From Rhodospirillales bacterium (GTDB lineage Bacteria > Pseudomonadota > Alphaproteobacteria > Acetobacterales > Acetobacteraceae): 5,546 nucleotides of DNA. The notes under the pieces are model-generated. The model worked only from the letters and a program-made list of their open reading frames with translations, was not told the origin of the DNA and searched no databases. Shown here piece after piece: positions 4,732 to 5,546 of this stretch (position 1 is its first letter; each line of letters begins with the position of its first letter). Both the position numbers and the translations under genes were made by a program. Location of the stretch: assembly GCA_903644035.1 (NCBI GenBank), contig CAHJXG010000341.1, forward strand, positions 1-5,546, read 5' to 3'.

Positions 4732-5546
4732 ATGTCGCATTGCCGTGTTCCCGCAGTTTCGTCCGCCCGCATCCAGTCCACCGCCTGCCTGCTGGGCAGC
4801 GTCGCGGCGCTCGCCCTGCTGTCAGCGTGCGCGAGCCGTCCGCAGATCAGCGCGCAGCAGGAGTCGACGCAGTACTTGTCCCAGGCCCGCCGGTCCTACA
4901 CCCCGCCCGGGTCGGCCAGCGATCCCTGGGGACCCTACGTCGCCGAGGCCGCCGCCAAGTTCGACGTGCCGGAGCGGTGGGTCCGCGAGGTGATGCGTCA
5001 GGAGTCGGGCGGACGGCTGTATGGCCGGGGCGGCGGCCTGATCACCTCCGGCGCCGGCGCCATGGGCCTGATGCAGGTCATGCCCGGCACCTATGACGAA
5101 CTCAGGGGGCGCTATCCCGAGCTGGGCAGCGATCCCTTTGACCCCCACAACAACATCATGGCGGGCACGGCCTACATCCGCGAGATGTATGACATCTACG
5201 GCTCGCCGGGGTTCCTGGCGGCGTACAACGCCGGGCCGGGCCGCCTGGACGACTACCTGACCCGCAGCCGCACGCTGCCGGAGGAGACCCGGCGCTACGT
5301 GGCGAGCATCGGGCCCAAGATCGCCGGCGTGTTCCCGACCGCGCGCTCGCCAGGCGAGCAGTATGCGATGAACGCCTTGCCGATGCAGATCCCGAGCGGC
5401 TCGCGCTACGGCGGCTGGGCGTCGGGCACCGAGGTGGCGAGCTATTCCCCCGCAGTCGCCGCGGCGCTGAGGCCGGCGCCTCCCACCTCCACGCCGCCCG
5501 CCCCGGCGCAGCCGATCGTGCTGACGCCGCCGGGCGCGTCGGTGCA
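4732..5546 (+). CDS. Lipoprotein lytic transglycosylase (SLT domain), 3' end outside the window
   Basis: Translation from the ATG at 4732 stays open to the right edge, giving 271 codons without a stop. Residues 1-33 form a lipoprotein signal: hydrophobic LLGSVAALALLSAC with the lipobox L-S-A-C and the lipidated cysteine at 33. Residues of about 67-195 are a soluble-lytic-transglycosylase domain. The catalytic Glu is E91 in MRQESGG, followed by GAMGLMQVMPGTY (108-121), AAYNAGPGRLDDY (163-175) and the ETRRYV motif (185-190). The family cleaves the MurNAc-GlcNAc bond of peptidoglycan, forming 1,6-anhydroMurNAc, in remodelling or in making room for envelope machines. The lipobox implies attachment to a membrane facing the periplasm. 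After the domain the chain becomes Pro/Ala/Thr-rich (about 247-268), a linker that suggests more protein beyond the window. It is divergent from the exporter operon. Confidence 0.93.
   Translation, partial: MSHCRVPAVSSARIQSTACLLGSVAALALLSACASRPQISAQQESTQYLSQARRSYTPPGSASDPWGPYVAEAAAKFDVPERWVREVMRQESGGRLYGRGGGLITSGAGAMGLMQVMPGTYDELRGRYPELGSDPFDPHNNIMAGTAYIREMYDIYGSPGFLAAYNAGPGRLDDYLTRSRTLPEETRRYVASIGPKIAGVFPTARSPGEQYAMNALPMQIPSGSRYGGWASGTEVASYSPAVAAALRPAPPTSTPPAPAQPIVLTPPGASV

Noticed and set aside
1..5546. CRISPR arrays, insertion sequences, tRNA or rRNA genes
   Set aside because: No regularly spaced repeats, transposase motifs with terminal inverted repeats, or RNA gene signatures were seen when reading both strands.

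Overview
The window is GC-rich DNA (about 70% in the coding regions sampled). It reads as an alphaproteobacterium, and my best guess is Rhodospirillales/Acetobacteraceae-like; that assignment is inferred from gene style and GC, not from a marker gene. Five protein genes can be supported: a PEP-CTERM-type surface protein (minus), an EstB-like serine hydrolase of the class C beta-lactamase fold (plus), a two-gene capsule/O-antigen-type ABC exporter (minus, permease then ATPase), and the first 271 codons of a lipoprotein lytic transglycosylase (plus) that runs off the right edge.

Layout. Bases 1-182 hold no convincing gene, only a 12-bp direct repeat. Bases 183-1274 (minus) encode an exported protein with a VPEP sorting motif; both ends are odd. 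Its best Shine-Dalgarno faces an ATA codon, and about 40 residues follow the sorting signal. Bases 1275-1623 are intergenic and carry a clean 16-bp inverted repeat and the strong ribosome site of the hydrolase. The hydrolase (1624-2838) converges on and overlaps by 19 bp the ATPase gene (2820-3614, minus). The permease gene (3620 to about 4549, minus) lies 5 bp upstream of the ATPase gene. Bases 4550-4731 separate the divergent permease and transglycosylase genes and are dense in inverted repeats.

How the parts relate. The permease and ATPase form one exporter of the Wzm/Wzt or KpsM/KpsT kind, moving a lipid-linked polysaccharide across the inner membrane. The PEP-CTERM protein (processed by an exosortase elsewhere) and the transglycosylase (peptidoglycan cleavage) are also envelope functions, so the window has a cell-surface theme. 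No glycosyltransferase or exosortase is present here, so a link between these genes is inference.

No clearly new multi-gene system is visible. The best leads are the mutually exclusive stem-loops next to the transglycosylase ribosome site and the anomalous ends of the PEP-CTERM gene.
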